A DNA stretch of 64,000 nt, from contig CM020620.1 in assembly GCA_009829735.1 (NCBI GenBank), positions 8,200,545-8,264,544 on the forward strand, in the 5' to 3' direction. Shown one piece after another: positions 54,256-64,000 of this stretch (its first letter is position 1; each line of letters starts with the position of its first letter). The translations under genes were made by a program, and so were the position numbers. The notes below the pieces were generated by a model. That model was not told the DNA's origin. It was given only the letters and a program-made list of their open reading frames with translations, and did not search any database. Source of the stretch: Pyropia yezoensis (taxonomy: Eukaryota; Rhodophyta; Bangiophyceae; Bangiales; Bangiaceae).

Positions 54256-55382
54256 GAGGAAGGACGACACGGGGTCGCTGGGGTAACCCTAGCAATCCAC
54301 CCCGGACTGCCGCGGGGAAAGCCCCACGGAGAGCGCGGTTGAGCCGACGCCGCATCAACCCCCGGGCACACCTTCCGGCCCCGACGACACGGCGTCAGGG
54401 GATTGATGACCAACCTCCGAGGTTGGGAGGAGAGGACGGGAAGCCCCGTCACATGGAACCAGAGAAGGGCCCTGTTCAGGATGCCCGAGCTACACCGGAT
54501 ATCGGTGTAGGCCACGTACTGTTCACCTTGGAGAACTTCAAGGTATCAGCCACACTGGGGGTTGACCCCCAGTCGACCCGGTCGTATTACCCCGTACTGG
54601 ATACAGGGGCTGGACCTAACTTGATCAGGAAGGATAACCTCCCGGACAAGTGGCTCCCGCGAGTCAGAGTTGCTCCGGGACCCACGATCAAGGATGCAAA
54701 TGGGCGTCTCATTCGTACGACCGCAGCGATGTCGCTGCAGGTCACCATCGGAGAGCTTACAACGGTAGTTGACTTCCTGGTATGTGAGACGCTATCTGTG
54801 CCCTGCATACTGGGGTGCACCTTCATCAACGTTCACGTTGATGCAATCCGGCCGGGCCGGAGGACCGTCGAGCTGCAAGAGGCCGACGGGACGAAGAGAG
54901 GACAGACAGCTATCGTCAGGGACCTGACGCTACAAGGGAGCCACGTTAACGTGGCTGAGGTATACGCAAGCGTAGAACCGAAGACACTCCGGCTGGCCAA
55001 GCGGACCCGCTTTGAGCCGCTAGCGGAGACCGTCCTCCCGGTTAACTGTGACCTCGCAGGCATCTGCAGAGTCCAGTCCAACCTACGAACCTACAAGCGC
55101 CATGGGTTGACCATGGCCAATGGTATCGCAGACCTCCCAGCAGGGGGGTCATCACTGCTGGTGATGGCGAACTATCGCCGTAAGGCAGTCACCCTCCCGA
55201 AGGGAACTATCCTCGGAATTGCCGAGCTCTACGAAGGAGATATCCTTACCCCTGACAAGGAAGGTCAAGTGGAACCACTTGAGGTGCTGGCGGTCGCCGA
55301 GACCGCCGAGCGACAGCAACCCGATGACGGGAAGCCTAACTCATCGGCGGATCCGGCGGACATCGTCGGCGACCGGAACCAC
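54243..55382 (+). CDS. Aspartic protease region of the decayed retrotransposon
   Basis: The frame is open from the slippery site onward with no ATG needed. The active site is VLDTGAGPNLIRK, and PCILGCTFINVHVDAIRPG is the C-terminal ILG block, as expected of retropepsins. About 200 residues of linker follow, and the frame then runs into the foreign insertion after GDRNH at 55,382. It resumes in phase at 58,877. Confidence 0.8.
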
Positions 55383-55959
55383 TGTATTTCACTGCATGTT
55401 TTCCTGTACTTCAACGCCTGTTTGAAATGCAGTAGATACAGGCAGATGCTTGCAACTCAGGCACCGAAAAAGGGCAGCAAGAATGGTGTGATGCACCATA
55501 CACCACGTGTATTGCATCCCGTAACACACCTTAATGCAAGCTACATTGCAGTGTGAAACACATAGAGTTGAATAGGCCACTACAGTGCGTATCCGGCACA
55601 GTCCGGACGACGCCGGATGACGGCCCCTTTTATTCCGGTCCTTGTGGAATCGCTCATCCATTTTTGTTCACTTTAGTAGTTACTCAGCACCTTCTCAAAG
55701 CATTTGGACACATATTACAGAGGCGGGCCACCTGGAGCTGCCTGATCAGGTGAATAGACACAGGCACAGACACACACCAGAGACAGACACAGTCACAGCC
55801 ACTTGCCGCATCGACGTCAATGCCTCGCCGCAGTGTCTGCGCCGCCCCAGACACCCGCCGTCCCTGACACATTGGGCAGACACACCGCTCAACGGATCCC
55901 GCCAGACACTCCGCACGCCTGCTGGTGCTCCCACGCGCGGCCGCCTGTACTCGCCGTCA

Positions 55960-57060
55960 CCCGACGCACACAACTACGCCCGCGGCCTCCCGCCCACATG
56001 TCCTCCTGTACCACAGCAGGCGCATCCACCCGCCGACGCACCCACCTAAATCACCATAGCAGCTGCGTCCGGCTCATCCATCCACATGCACCACTCACGG
56101 CATACTCTGCGCATACCTGATGGGTACACAAAAAGACCAAGGGGAGGAGGGAGAGGGCGCCGGGGGGTGTGAAGTCGCGTGGAGGGGAGCCAGAAAGCCG
56201 GGGGCGGAAGGGAAGGGAAGAGCGGACACCAGCGCGGTAAGGATCACATTGAGAAGGAACTGCGAAAGGTATGTAGCGGGCAAAAAACTCGTGAATATCA
56301 AAAACATGCAGGTAATTGCAAGCCAACGCAACGTACATGCAGGGAAATGCAAGCCAATGTAGCGCATGACATGGAACTGTGCATGTATGGCACCCCCACG
56401 TGTATCGTCTTCCTACCGCCACCACCACGGCAACTGCCACCCTCCCACACGCCCTCTCGTACCACCGCGCGAGCAGCCCCCCGCGCACACACCCACGTAC
56501 ATCACCGGAGCAGCCCCGTCCAGCCGATCCACCCACATGCACCACCCATGACATCCTCCGCACATACCTGAGTGGTGGACAAGAAGTGTAAGCGGAAAAG
56601 GAAGAGCGTGGGTGCGGGGAAGCAGGAGAGGCGATGAAGGGAAGTGGGGGGGGTGCGGGGGGTGGAAAGGGAAGGGAGGACGCCAGCTCGACAAGAAAAA
56701 GATCCAGAAGAACCTGCGAAAGGTGCGTAGCGAGTAGAACACTGGTGAATATGCAAGATAGTGCAGATAACTGCAAGCCAATGCAGCGCAGTTGCAGGGA
56801 AATGCAAGCCAATGTAGCGCATGACATGGAACTGTGCATGTGTGGCACCCCCATGTGTATCGTCTTCCTACCGCCACCAGCACGGCAACTGCCACCCTCC
56901 CACACGCCCTCTCGTACCACCGCGCGAGCAGCCCCCCGCGCACACACCCACGTACATCACCGGAGCAGCCCCGTCCAGCCAATCCACCCACATGCACCAC
57001 CCATGACATCCTCCGCACATACCTGAGTGGTGGACAAGAAGAGTAAGCGGAAAAGGAAGA
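55960..57060. repeat. Tandem repeat of about 455 bp inside the insertion
   Basis: Sequence around 56,340-56,600 recurs at 56,790-57,050 with few changes (for example CATGACATGGAACTGTGCAT at 56,367 and 56,822). A more diverged partial unit lies near 55,990-56,130. The minus-strand frames through it are Pro/Ser/His-rich and repeat with it, so I do not call them genes. Confidence 0.8.
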
Positions 57061-58876
57061 GCGTGGGTGCGGGGAAGCGGGAGAGGAGATGGAGGGAAGC
57101 GGGGCGGGCGCGAGGGGTGGAGAGGGGGGGGGGTTGGGGCGGGGGCATGGGTGCGGCGAAGTGGGAGAGGAGATGGAAAGAAGGGGGGCGCGGGGGGTGG
57201 AGACGGGGGGGGGTGGGGGGGGAGCAGGAAAGGAATGGGACACGACACGGTGGGAGAAGGGGCAGTCCGGGAGAGCGCTTGCAGGGGATGGAGGAGAGTG
57301 CGAGCGGGGCGTGGAGGGGGGGGTGAGGTGGAGGCAAGGCGGTGGGTGGAGGGGGCAATGTGTGGCAAGCCCGGTTCTTGCTCCACACGCATCCGATGGC
57401 GTGGGGTCTCCGCCGCAGCGACGGTAGCCACCAGTCCATTCATTGGGCGCCAAGTGGTGGTGGCGGATTGCGCTGATTGGTCAAGCAAACAATCTTCATA
57501 TGGACCAAGCCCGTGCAAGGATCTGCCCACTCTGTTCAGATTCTGTAAGAGTTCAACAAAAGATCCTGTACTTTCGCACACGGCAAGTTAAAATACTGAC
57601 GAAAACGTACTTGAAGCATCCCCAATTTCGGAATGCTTGAGCATTCTAACGTAAGTCATCAAGAGAACATGCGGAAATGCAACGTTTTCAAAACATGTCA
57701 TCACATCGACCAACCAGAACGCGATGGTTCCCCTATGCAAATTCACGATAGTGGTGTCGAATGAGACTTATCATGAACAATTAGGGTCTACTACCTTTCT
57801 CGAGAAGAAATCTGAAGTGAGACCGATTTGGTAGCTTGTCAGTCCTCTATGCCCCTGCGGGATATTTTTTTACGTCGCAGTAGCTTGCCCGGGAGCGGGG
57901 GATCACGCTGTCGAATGAGCCCAGCGTCTTCCTCCCGTCGTCATTCGTCCTCCCGAACAAGTTCCAAGAGCTGAATAGATGTATTAAGAGCTCTTCTGGG
58001 AGGGGGGCTCAACATGAGCAACTGGGAGGGCTGGGGGGGCGCGGGGGGGCGGGGAGGCAGAGAGCTTTCGGAGCTGCGATTGACTAGGATTTGAGCTGTC
58101 AGATGAGAATTCTGGGGAAGAGGGGTGGGGATTGCTCAGGACGTTGCAAGGAGAGGCGATTCGGTAAAATCTTCAATCATGGACACGCAGACGTACAGGC
58201 TCTTGCTCTTCGCTGACTGCACCAAGTCGACAGTCCTCTGACTTGGGCCCAGAAGGCAGCGTGCCCCTCCCCAAGGACGATTCTCGGGAGGTGCTTCGCG
58301 TGGTGATGTGGGAGGGGTGCGCGCCGGGAACTGGATCATCACTTGCGGAGAATCTTGGTGCGATTTAAGACAGGCTGAGTCGAGAATCAGCTCACTGGCG
58401 TCGGTAGATGCGCAAATGAGCATGTTCAGGAGGGGATGCCAAAAAGTAGCCTGCGTGAGTGGAGGCTCGGGTGAGGCTGTGTGGTCAATCAGATGTCCTG
58501 AAACGTCCGGACCGCGCGATCTGGTCGGGTCGGAAGAATTGGTAGACTCTTCAGCGATGTATTTTAAACGAAGACGACACTGGCGGCCGGGCGTGTAGGC
58601 GTGGAGAACGAAAGGTCGATGTTTCGTCGTCCGTGACTCGACCAGCTTGTCCGATGCGACTGTCGGAGTCGCGATGGCCAGTGTGTGAGGAGCGGTGATG
58701 CGCATGAGGGATCTGTGTTGCAGGGAAATACAAGAAGATACGGCGATACACAAGTCATGACATGTATTGCAGTGGTGCTCTTTTTTCATCAGTGGACGGT
58801 CTTCGCGTGATGTTGCAGTACGTTGCAGTGGAAAATTGTGAAATACAACGCCATGCAGTGTGTGTGATTGAGTTGC
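57061..58876. other. Remainder of the insertion, no gene recognised
   Basis: It starts with G-rich purine tracts (57,080-57,350) and then moderate-GC sequence without domain-bearing frames. A 272-codon minus-strand frame at 58,136-58,954 crosses the insertion boundary and is therefore not a real gene. Confidence 0.5.
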
Positions 58877-60660
58877 ATGTGGTTCCGGTCGCCGACGATG
58901 CCGCCAAAGGACCAAGAAGCCTTGAAGGCACTGGCCGAGGCTGACCTCGACCACCTTCCCCCTTCGGTAGCTGAAGGGGTACGACGGATGCTAAGAAAGC
59001 ACGACGTCATGTGGACCGGCGGGGCGCTGGGTACCATTGGGGCAACCCAACACCGTATAGACCTGGTACCAGGTGCCCGACCAGCGCGGTCGCAACCGCA
59101 TCGTGCGGGACCTATGCAACGATAGATCGTTGATGGGGAAGTGAAGAGGATGAGTGAAGCTAAGGTGATCCGACCTTCGATGTCGGAGTGGGGTGCCCCA
59201 GTCGTGATCGTACCGAAGAAGGATCAGACCCCTCGGTTTTGCATCGACTATCGACGCCTCAACTTGGTTACCAAGAAGGACTCATACCCTTTACCAAGGA
59301 TGGACGAGTGCATCGACTCACTGGGGGAAGCCACAGTGTTTACCACTATCGATTGCAATGCCGGGTACTGGCAGATCCCCGTTGCGGAGGGGGATATCCC
59401 CAAGACGGCGTTCGTCTGTCACAGTGGCGTGTACGAGTTCCTAAGGATGCCCTTCGGATTGTCCAACGCCCCCGCCACATTCCAGCGGGCCATCGACATT
59501 ATACTGTCGGGAGTCAAGTGGCGTAACTGCCTGGTGTACCTGGACGACGTCATCGTCTTCTCGCGTAACATGGATGACCATGTGCAACATGTCGATGAAG
59601 TACTCACCCTCTTGCGGGACGCCGGGGTAACCCTGCGACTCAAGAAGTGCGCCTTCTTCCAACAGACCGTTGAGTATCTGGGTCACCAGATCACACCAGG
59701 TAAACTGGGAGTGCTCGAAGCTAATACCCGGGCACTCCGGGATGCCCGGCTCCCTAACACCCAGACATAGCTCAAGAGCTTCCTGGGAATGTGCAACGTA
59801 TACCGACGGTTCGTCAAGGACTTCGCTCGGATAGCTAAACCGTGAACGGTTCTTACGAGCAGTACCTTGCCCAAGGTACTCCAACCCCCTTCGCCTAGCG
59901 AAGAGGAGGCATTCGAGTCGCTAAAGCGAGCCCTACTATCCCCACCCGTCCTGGCGTTACCGCACAGACGGGGTACCTTTGTCACCGATGTCGATGCGTG
60001 CGACACCCAAGTGGGATGCACCCTGTTACAGGGAGAGACGTTGATCGGTTCCGATAACGTTATCCCGGACCTACATCCGGTAGGGTACTTCAGCCGGACA
60101 CTCAACCCGGCTGAACGTAACTATAGTGCCACCGAGCGTGAGTGCCTCGGGGTCATATGGGCAGTGCAATTGCTCCGTCCATACCTGGAGGGCTCCAGGT
60201 TCATCGTGAGGTCCGACCACGAACCCCTACGATGGCTCCTCAACCTTGGTGACAAGGATTCCGATAGCCATGGGAGGCTAGCCCGATGGAGGCTGAAGAT
60301 GGCCGAGCACGACTACCGCACCGTGTATAAGGCTGGGTCAACCCACCACCTCGGAGACGCGCTGTCTCGACTCGACACCCCGAGCGGGGATACCCGCCCG
60401 GTGGATGAGGACATCCCGGTGGTACCGGTCTGCATCGTGGGTAACGCCACCCAAGGGATGGTTGACCATACCATGGCACACCGAGCATGCCCACTGACTC
60501 TCGCGGACTTCCGCGAGGCACAAGCCAATGACGACGACTGTAGACGCCATCGCGCAAACCTCCTGGCCGGTACGGCCGGCATCTTCTCCGAGAATGAAGA
60601 CGGACTCATATACCGGCGGGCACCCGCCGATGGACGACATCAAGTCGTGGTTCCCGTGTC
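58877..60660 (+). pseudogene. pol (reverse transcriptase and RNase H) of the decayed retrotransposon, three in-frame stops
   Basis: One frame carries the RT leader (PPKDQEALKALAEADLDHLP), the RT core (WGAPVVIVPKKDQTPRFCID, FGLSNAPATFQRAID, VYLDDVIVFSRN), the thumb (KSFLGMCNVYRRFVKDF) and RNase H (TDVDACDTQVGCTLLQ, RSDHEPLRWLL, HHLGDALSRLDT). Stops at 59123 (CGA TAG ATC), 59768 (ACA TAG CTC) and 59842 (CCG TGA ACG) interrupt it in phase. Each is one C-to-T change from Gln or Arg. The YLDD active site is intact. Family identity then ends near 60,660 without an integrase. Confidence 0.88.
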
Positions 60661-61472
60661 CTTACTGTGGCAAAAACCACTTGCACACACGGCACCCAAG
60701 TTGGGGCAGTGTGCAAGGGCTGCCTCCCGTGTCGGGGGAACCGGAAGAAGTGCAAGTCGCACACACTCTGTCCCTGTTGTGGGGCAAACCCCCCACGGAC
60801 AAACAAGAGGATGGTGTGTGGTCCAACAGTTTCTTGGTCGGGACGGGGACGCAGGGCCAAGCCCCGCTGTCCCTCCCCTTATCCCCCCAGGGTCCACTCA
60901 GAATCTCGCCACTCAGAATCTCCCACCCCAGCACCTGCCCACCGGGCCACACGAAAATTCAAGACGATAAATGCAGAAAACCCTCAAATCCAAGTTGGAT
61001 TTACTACTAAGCTAACTATCCCAAACTTAGGGAATATGAACCCAAATGCAGGGGGAGGAACGGATCAGGCTAGTGGCCTGCCGCCCCATGCATGGCACGT
61101 GTTGCCCCCCTACCTGGGGGTCAATACTGCCACACTCCCCTCTCCTCAGTTCCGACCGACCCGGTCGGCCCTGTAAGGGGGTGCGTAAACGCACGTCTCG
61201 GCGTAGGGGGCACGACTTGCTGTCCCCCATCGAGTACGTAACGCGGATGTGGAGGCGGTCACGTTGACCGCCCCTCTCCTCAAGCTTGCCCACTCGGCAG
61301 CTTGCTCTCCTCAGTTCACACTTCACCATCACCACCACCTCCCCTTCACCTTCCACTGGGCCGCCCCACGCTGGGGAGGCCACCCGTACACCCAAGATCC
61401 GAGGCCCCCTCAACTCGAGGCGGGTCTCGTGCCGCGATAGCCAGAGCGTCTCTCCCCAACTTGGGGAGAGCC
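60661..61472. other. Junction region after the truncated pol, unassigned
   Basis: The pol frame continues without homology to 60,970. Another frame here has clustered Cys residues (VCKGCLPCRGNRKKCKSHTL then CPCCG), and a third frame has CPYCGKNHLH. The pieces do not join into a recognisable domain. The segment probably spans the breakpoint between two mobile elements and the 5' flank of the next ORF. Confidence 0.35.
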
Positions 61473-63416
61473 ATGGCGACCCCGGGAGTGGAGACGGACT
61501 CTCTAGATGAGCGTATGGAGGACACCACCTACGGTGCAGCACCCGCCGGGACTTCCGGCGGGGGCTCCGCGATCGCTCCGGGGGATGGGACTCCCGCGTC
61601 ACCCGGCTTTGGGTTGACGGCGGGGTCTCCCCCGGAGGCGGGACAAGTTGTCCCGCGTGAGGCCTTGGGGCGGTGGTTTTACCCCGCTTGGCCTCTCTAT
61701 GAGGAGGGGTTGACTGTTCTTCGCTGTGGCCGACTTGGCGCAGCGATGGGTCGGGTATGGGACCGCCTACGGGAGAAGTATCCCCGTAGGGTCGGGTTCC
61801 CTGCCGGCTTCAGGACGGACCAGTTTGCCTTCCTGGACGATGAGGAGGTTGAGGACGTTCAGCGTGCCAAGGCCATGGTGGACCACGGGGGAACTATCCC
61901 GGGTCCCGGCGACTTGCCGACCTTTACTTGGGACGCGGTGGCAACTCGCCCCCCGTACCTCCACGAGGCCGATCCGCACACTCATAACTTTGATGTGCGG
62001 ATGGAGAAGGACTTCCGGCGAGGTCCCTACTTGGTGACCTCGGCTCAACTTGAGTTTCCTCAACAGTCTGCTGCCAGTAAGGAGCAGTACTATCCGAAGA
62101 AGCCCGAGTGGTGGCCTCAAGTTGAGGTCCCCTACGGGTTCCCGGCGTTGCTGCCACGGTTGCTTGACAACTTCGGCTCCGTCATGTTGACGGCTGGCCC
62201 TGATCACCTGGTGTGGGCCATGTTGGCCACCCAGTGGCTCCTCGAGGTCATGTCGACCTGGGTGTCTTGTGTTCAGCGGCGGGGGATGCTCTGGCATCTC
62301 CCCCTCCGGCTCATCCAAGGTTTGGAACAGCTCACCCCTCAGCTAGTTGCTGAGGGGTGCTCATCAGGACAACTCACTCTACTTGAGGAGATGCTCCGCC
62401 TCCACAAGTTCATCGAGTGGGAGAGCATTGAGCTCAAGTTGCGCCGCCCCACTCGTGGGCCCAAGGACGATGGCGCACTTCGCCAGTTCGTGTGGGTCGC
62501 TCGTGAACTTCACGACGGCCGTGTGGTCCTACGAGAGGGGTTGGGCATCGGGGACTACCCGTGTGCCCCGGGGGTGGATCGCCACACTGCGCCACCCCCG
62601 GACAAGCCCGTAGTTATGGCCGTGCCGTCCTATGATGACCACATGACTCAACCCACTGCGGGGGCCCCAAGTCGGGGTCCCAGTTACACCCGGGTACCGC
62701 CACCTCGGCGTGCCCCTCCGCTTCCTCCTGTCCCCTACCAGCCGCACGGGGACATCCCGATTAGCGTGGCCGTTGAGTCGTCCACCCCGGTGTCCCCCAA
62801 CTTGGGGGCCACCCTCCTGACGGTATACCCCAAGTTGGTGTTACCGCCCACGCCTCTAACCTCAGAGATGATGATCACCACGTTGGTGCGCACCATTTCC
62901 TGGTTGGCCGCGTCGACCGCAACCCTTCAAAGTTCCGAGACTCCTCAACTTGAGGAGCGCGTTCGTACTGCAGTGGCGACCGCGAGTTGCGAGTCGGTGG
63001 CGGAGTTTATGACAGCCGAGTTGGCTCGCATTGGGGCTATTATGCCCCAGCCAGCCCCACTTGGGCGTGGCAAACGTCGCGCGAGCCGGGCATACTCGCC
63101 TCCTCGCCGTCGTCGCCGACACTCGCGGCGCTCTCCCTCCGTGTCGGAAGACGAGTTGTCTTACTCCGTTTCGGAGTCCTCTACTACGTCGGAGACGGAG
63201 TCTGTCCAGCGTCTGCGTCGCAAACTTGCGCGCAAGACCAGGCAGAAGAGTAGCCACGGTCGGCGCCACTTGCGCGACCGTGAAGGGCGCGACGGTTCCG
63301 ACTTGGAGCCGCCGCCCCTTCCAACGAGTGGAGACCGTTATCGGCGTGGGTCTCGCCGCTCGCCTCCACGTGAGGGCGAGGGCCGTGGAGTGGGAGAGTC
63401 TAGCATGCGTGCCTAG
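61473..63416 (+). CDS. Unrecognised 647-residue ORF with an SR-rich basic tail
   Basis: The start is the ATG at 61473 (GAGCCATGGCG, MATPGVETDSLDERMED); the frame stays open upstream but with low-quality sequence. The middle (residues ~70-380) has normal globular composition with many Trp and Leu, for example FDVRMEKDFRRGPYLVTSAQ and WAMLATQWLLEVMSTW. The C-terminal ~120 residues are rich in Arg and Ser (RGKRRASRAYSPPRRRRRHS), like nucleic-acid-binding SR tails. I recognise no family. It converges on the chromodomain end of another Gypsy element on the opposite strand, so it may be an antisense accessory ORF of that element or the Gag-like product of a further one. Confidence 0.5.
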   Translation: MATPGVETDSLDERMEDTTYGAAPAGTSGGGSAIAPGDGTPASPGFGLTAGSPPEAGQVVPREALGRWFYPAWPLYEEGLTVLRCGRLGAAMGRVWDRLREKYPRRVGFPAGFRTDQFAFLDDEEVEDVQRAKAMVDHGGTIPGPGDLPTFTWDAVATRPPYLHEADPHTHNFDVRMEKDFRRGPYLVTSAQLEFPQQSAASKEQYYPKKPEWWPQVEVPYGFPALLPRLLDNFGSVMLTAGPDHLVWAMLATQWLLEVMSTWVSCVQRRGMLWHLPLRLIQGLEQLTPQLVAEGCSSGQLTLLEEMLRLHKFIEWESIELKLRRPTRGPKDDGALRQFVWVARELHDGRVVLREGLGIGDYPCAPGVDRHTAPPPDKPVVMAVPSYDDHMTQPTAGAPSRGPSYTRVPPPRRAPPLPPVPYQPHGDIPISVAVESSTPVSPNLGATLLTVYPKLVLPPTPLTSEMMITTLVRTISWLAASTATLQSSETPQLEERVRTAVATASCESVAEFMTAELARIGAIMPQPAPLGRGKRRASRAYSPPRRRRRHSRRSPSVSEDELSYSVSESSTTSETESVQRLRRKLARKTRQKSSHGRRHLRDREGRDGSDLEPPPLPTSGDRYRRGSRRSPPREGEGRGVGESSMRA

Positions 63417-63527
63417 TTGGCAGCTGCCTTTGTTGTGAGAGTGTGAGGGTTAGGGCTGTAGTTAAAAGCCACTCTGCGTACCACTTCGACTTGAAGCACT
63501 CTCTTGGCACTGTTGCTCGGCCCTCCC
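63417..63527. other. Short spacer between two convergent open frames
   Basis: About 110 bases. The minus strand contains GAGGGAGGGCC near 63,514-63,524, which could be a polypurine tract of the minus-strand element, but I could not define an LTR edge. Confidence 0.35.
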
Positions 63528-64000
63528 TCACGTTGATGGAGGGCTGTTAGGGTCTATCTCATTCCGGGCACAGTACGCCCGGACCTTCTCAGCGGGAAGG
63601 TCCTCCACATACTCCCACGTATCATCCTTGGCTTTGTAGCCAAACCAACGCACCCTCAACATGAGGCGGTTAGTATCCTCATCCCATCCGTGGTCGATGA
63701 ACTTATCGAACACGTACTCCTGCGGGCCCTGTTTGGCCGCAGGCAGTGAGGGGAGGCGCCACGCTTCCAAAGCACGCGCCCAAGCTGGGTCGCCTGCAGG
63801 CGGTGGTGCAACTTTGACCACGTCCTGTCCGTTCACTGTGCGGACCCCATCGTCACTTTCGATGGTGAAGCGCCGCCCATCAGTACGAAGGACCTGGTAC
63901 GGCCCCTTCGTCTGGAATACCAACTTACCCCCAGTTGGGGTGTGTGAGTGTACCAGCACCCAGTCACCCTGCTCGGGGACATGCTTGGCGTTGCGCACCT
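63528..64000 (-). CDS. C-terminal end of a Ty3/Gypsy integrase with chromodomain (partial)
   Basis: The frame enters from beyond the window and ends at 63,528. The visible 156 residues contain the GPY/F-type integrase tail (GDWVLVHSHTPTGG, then KLVFQTKGPYQVL) and a chromodomain-like segment (YVFDKFIDHGWDEDTNRLML, RVRWFGYKAKDDTWEYVEDL). It is a different lineage from the element at 12.3-19.8 kb. The catalytic core lies outside the window. Confidence 0.82.
   Translation of the reverse strand, partial: VRNAKHVPEQGDWVLVHSHTPTGGKLVFQTKGPYQVLRTDGRRFTIESDDGVRTVNGQDVVKVAPPPAGDPAWARALEAWRLPSLPAAKQGPQEYVFDKFIDHGWDEDTNRLMLRVRWFGYKAKDDTWEYVEDLPAEKVRAYCARNEIDPNSPPST

Larger units (their letters stand above)
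55383..58876. mobile_element. 3.5-kb insertion inside the retrotransposon, possible non-autonomous DNA transposon
   Basis: Removing it rejoins the protease linker and RT frames in phase (GDRNH to MWFRSP). It is bordered by 22-bp perfect inverted repeats, 55,361-55,382 and 58,879-58,900. These may be its own terminal repeats or halves of a host palindrome. Related motifs of the type TGTATTTC..CTGCA occur close inside both ends, like the subterminal repeats of many DNA transposons. It holds a ~455-bp tandem duplication but no transposase I can recognise, and no clear target duplication. Confidence 0.6.
51484..60660 (+). mobile_element. Decayed, truncated Ty3/Gypsy-like retrotransposon with an internal 3.5-kb insertion
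   Basis: It begins with a 363-bp LTR, then a leader, gag, protease, and (after an insertion at 55,383-58,876) RT and RNase H. Integrase and the 3' LTR are not found: the Pol frame loses homology near 60,660 where different sequence begins. Four in-frame stops interrupt gag and pol, so it is not autonomous. Confidence 0.85.

Noticed and set aside
55383-57581. Pro/His-rich minus-strand frames of 240-350 codons in the 3.5-kb insertion
   Set aside because: They repeat with the 455-bp tandem unit and have no recognisable domain; the coding look comes from the repeat.
58136-58954. 272-codon minus-strand frame
   Set aside because: It crosses the insertion boundary and is antisense to the RT leader; no domain.

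Overview
This is eukaryotic nuclear DNA, very GC-rich. Its housekeeping genes are uninterrupted by introns and carry long Gly, Ala and Pro tracts, and they sit among many transposable elements. Intron-poor, GC-rich genes of this style are most like a bangiophyte red alga (Porphyra/Pyropia type). That is an inference from style; no marker gene proves it.

Layout. 1-5.4 kb: a seven-exon Plavaka-like (CMC superfamily) transposase gene with one in-frame TGA. 5.4-10.7 kb: low-complexity GC-rich DNA with no supportable gene. 10,703-21,732: a DNA transposon with CAG-starting terminal inverted repeats and an 8-bp target duplication (7 of 8 matching). Its transposase gene is split by a young chromovirus (Ty3/Gypsy) LTR retrotransposon at 12,309-19,760, which has 846-bp LTRs and the 5-bp duplication ACGTG. 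That element encodes, on the minus strand, a zinc-finger ORF, Gag, protease and Pol with a chromodomain. 21.7-22.96 kb is the truncated 3' part of a RING-finger gene and ends at exactly 500 Ns.

23,464-34,022 repeats 12,397-22,963 almost base for base, with differences mostly in homopolymers. This looks like two overlapping contigs placed end to end, not a biological duplication. The full RING-H2 gene lies at 33,175-36,129 on the minus strand.

38.7-50.8 kb is the housekeeping island: an MRS2/ALR-type Mg2+ transporter (minus), ribonucleotide reductase large subunit (plus, divergent from the transporter), a Pfs2/WDR33-type WD40 polyadenylation factor (plus), and an archaeal-type cofactor-independent phosphoglycerate mutase (minus, broken by one homopolymer frameshift). 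These genes have unrelated jobs (ion transport, dNTP synthesis, mRNA 3'-end formation, glycolysis) and are simply neighbours.

51.5-60.6 kb is a decaying Ty3/Gypsy element: LTR, gag, a canonical -1 frameshift site, protease, then a 3.5-kb insertion, then RT and RNase H. It has four in-frame stops, each explicable as C-to-T, and no recognisable integrase or 3' LTR. 61.5-63.4 kb holds an unrecognised 647-residue ORF with an SR-rich tail. 63.5-64 kb is the integrase tail and chromodomain of another Gypsy element on the minus strand, running off the window. Coding sequence from 52 kb onward is unusually dense in short perfect inverted repeats. No rRNA, tRNA or CRISPR array was seen.
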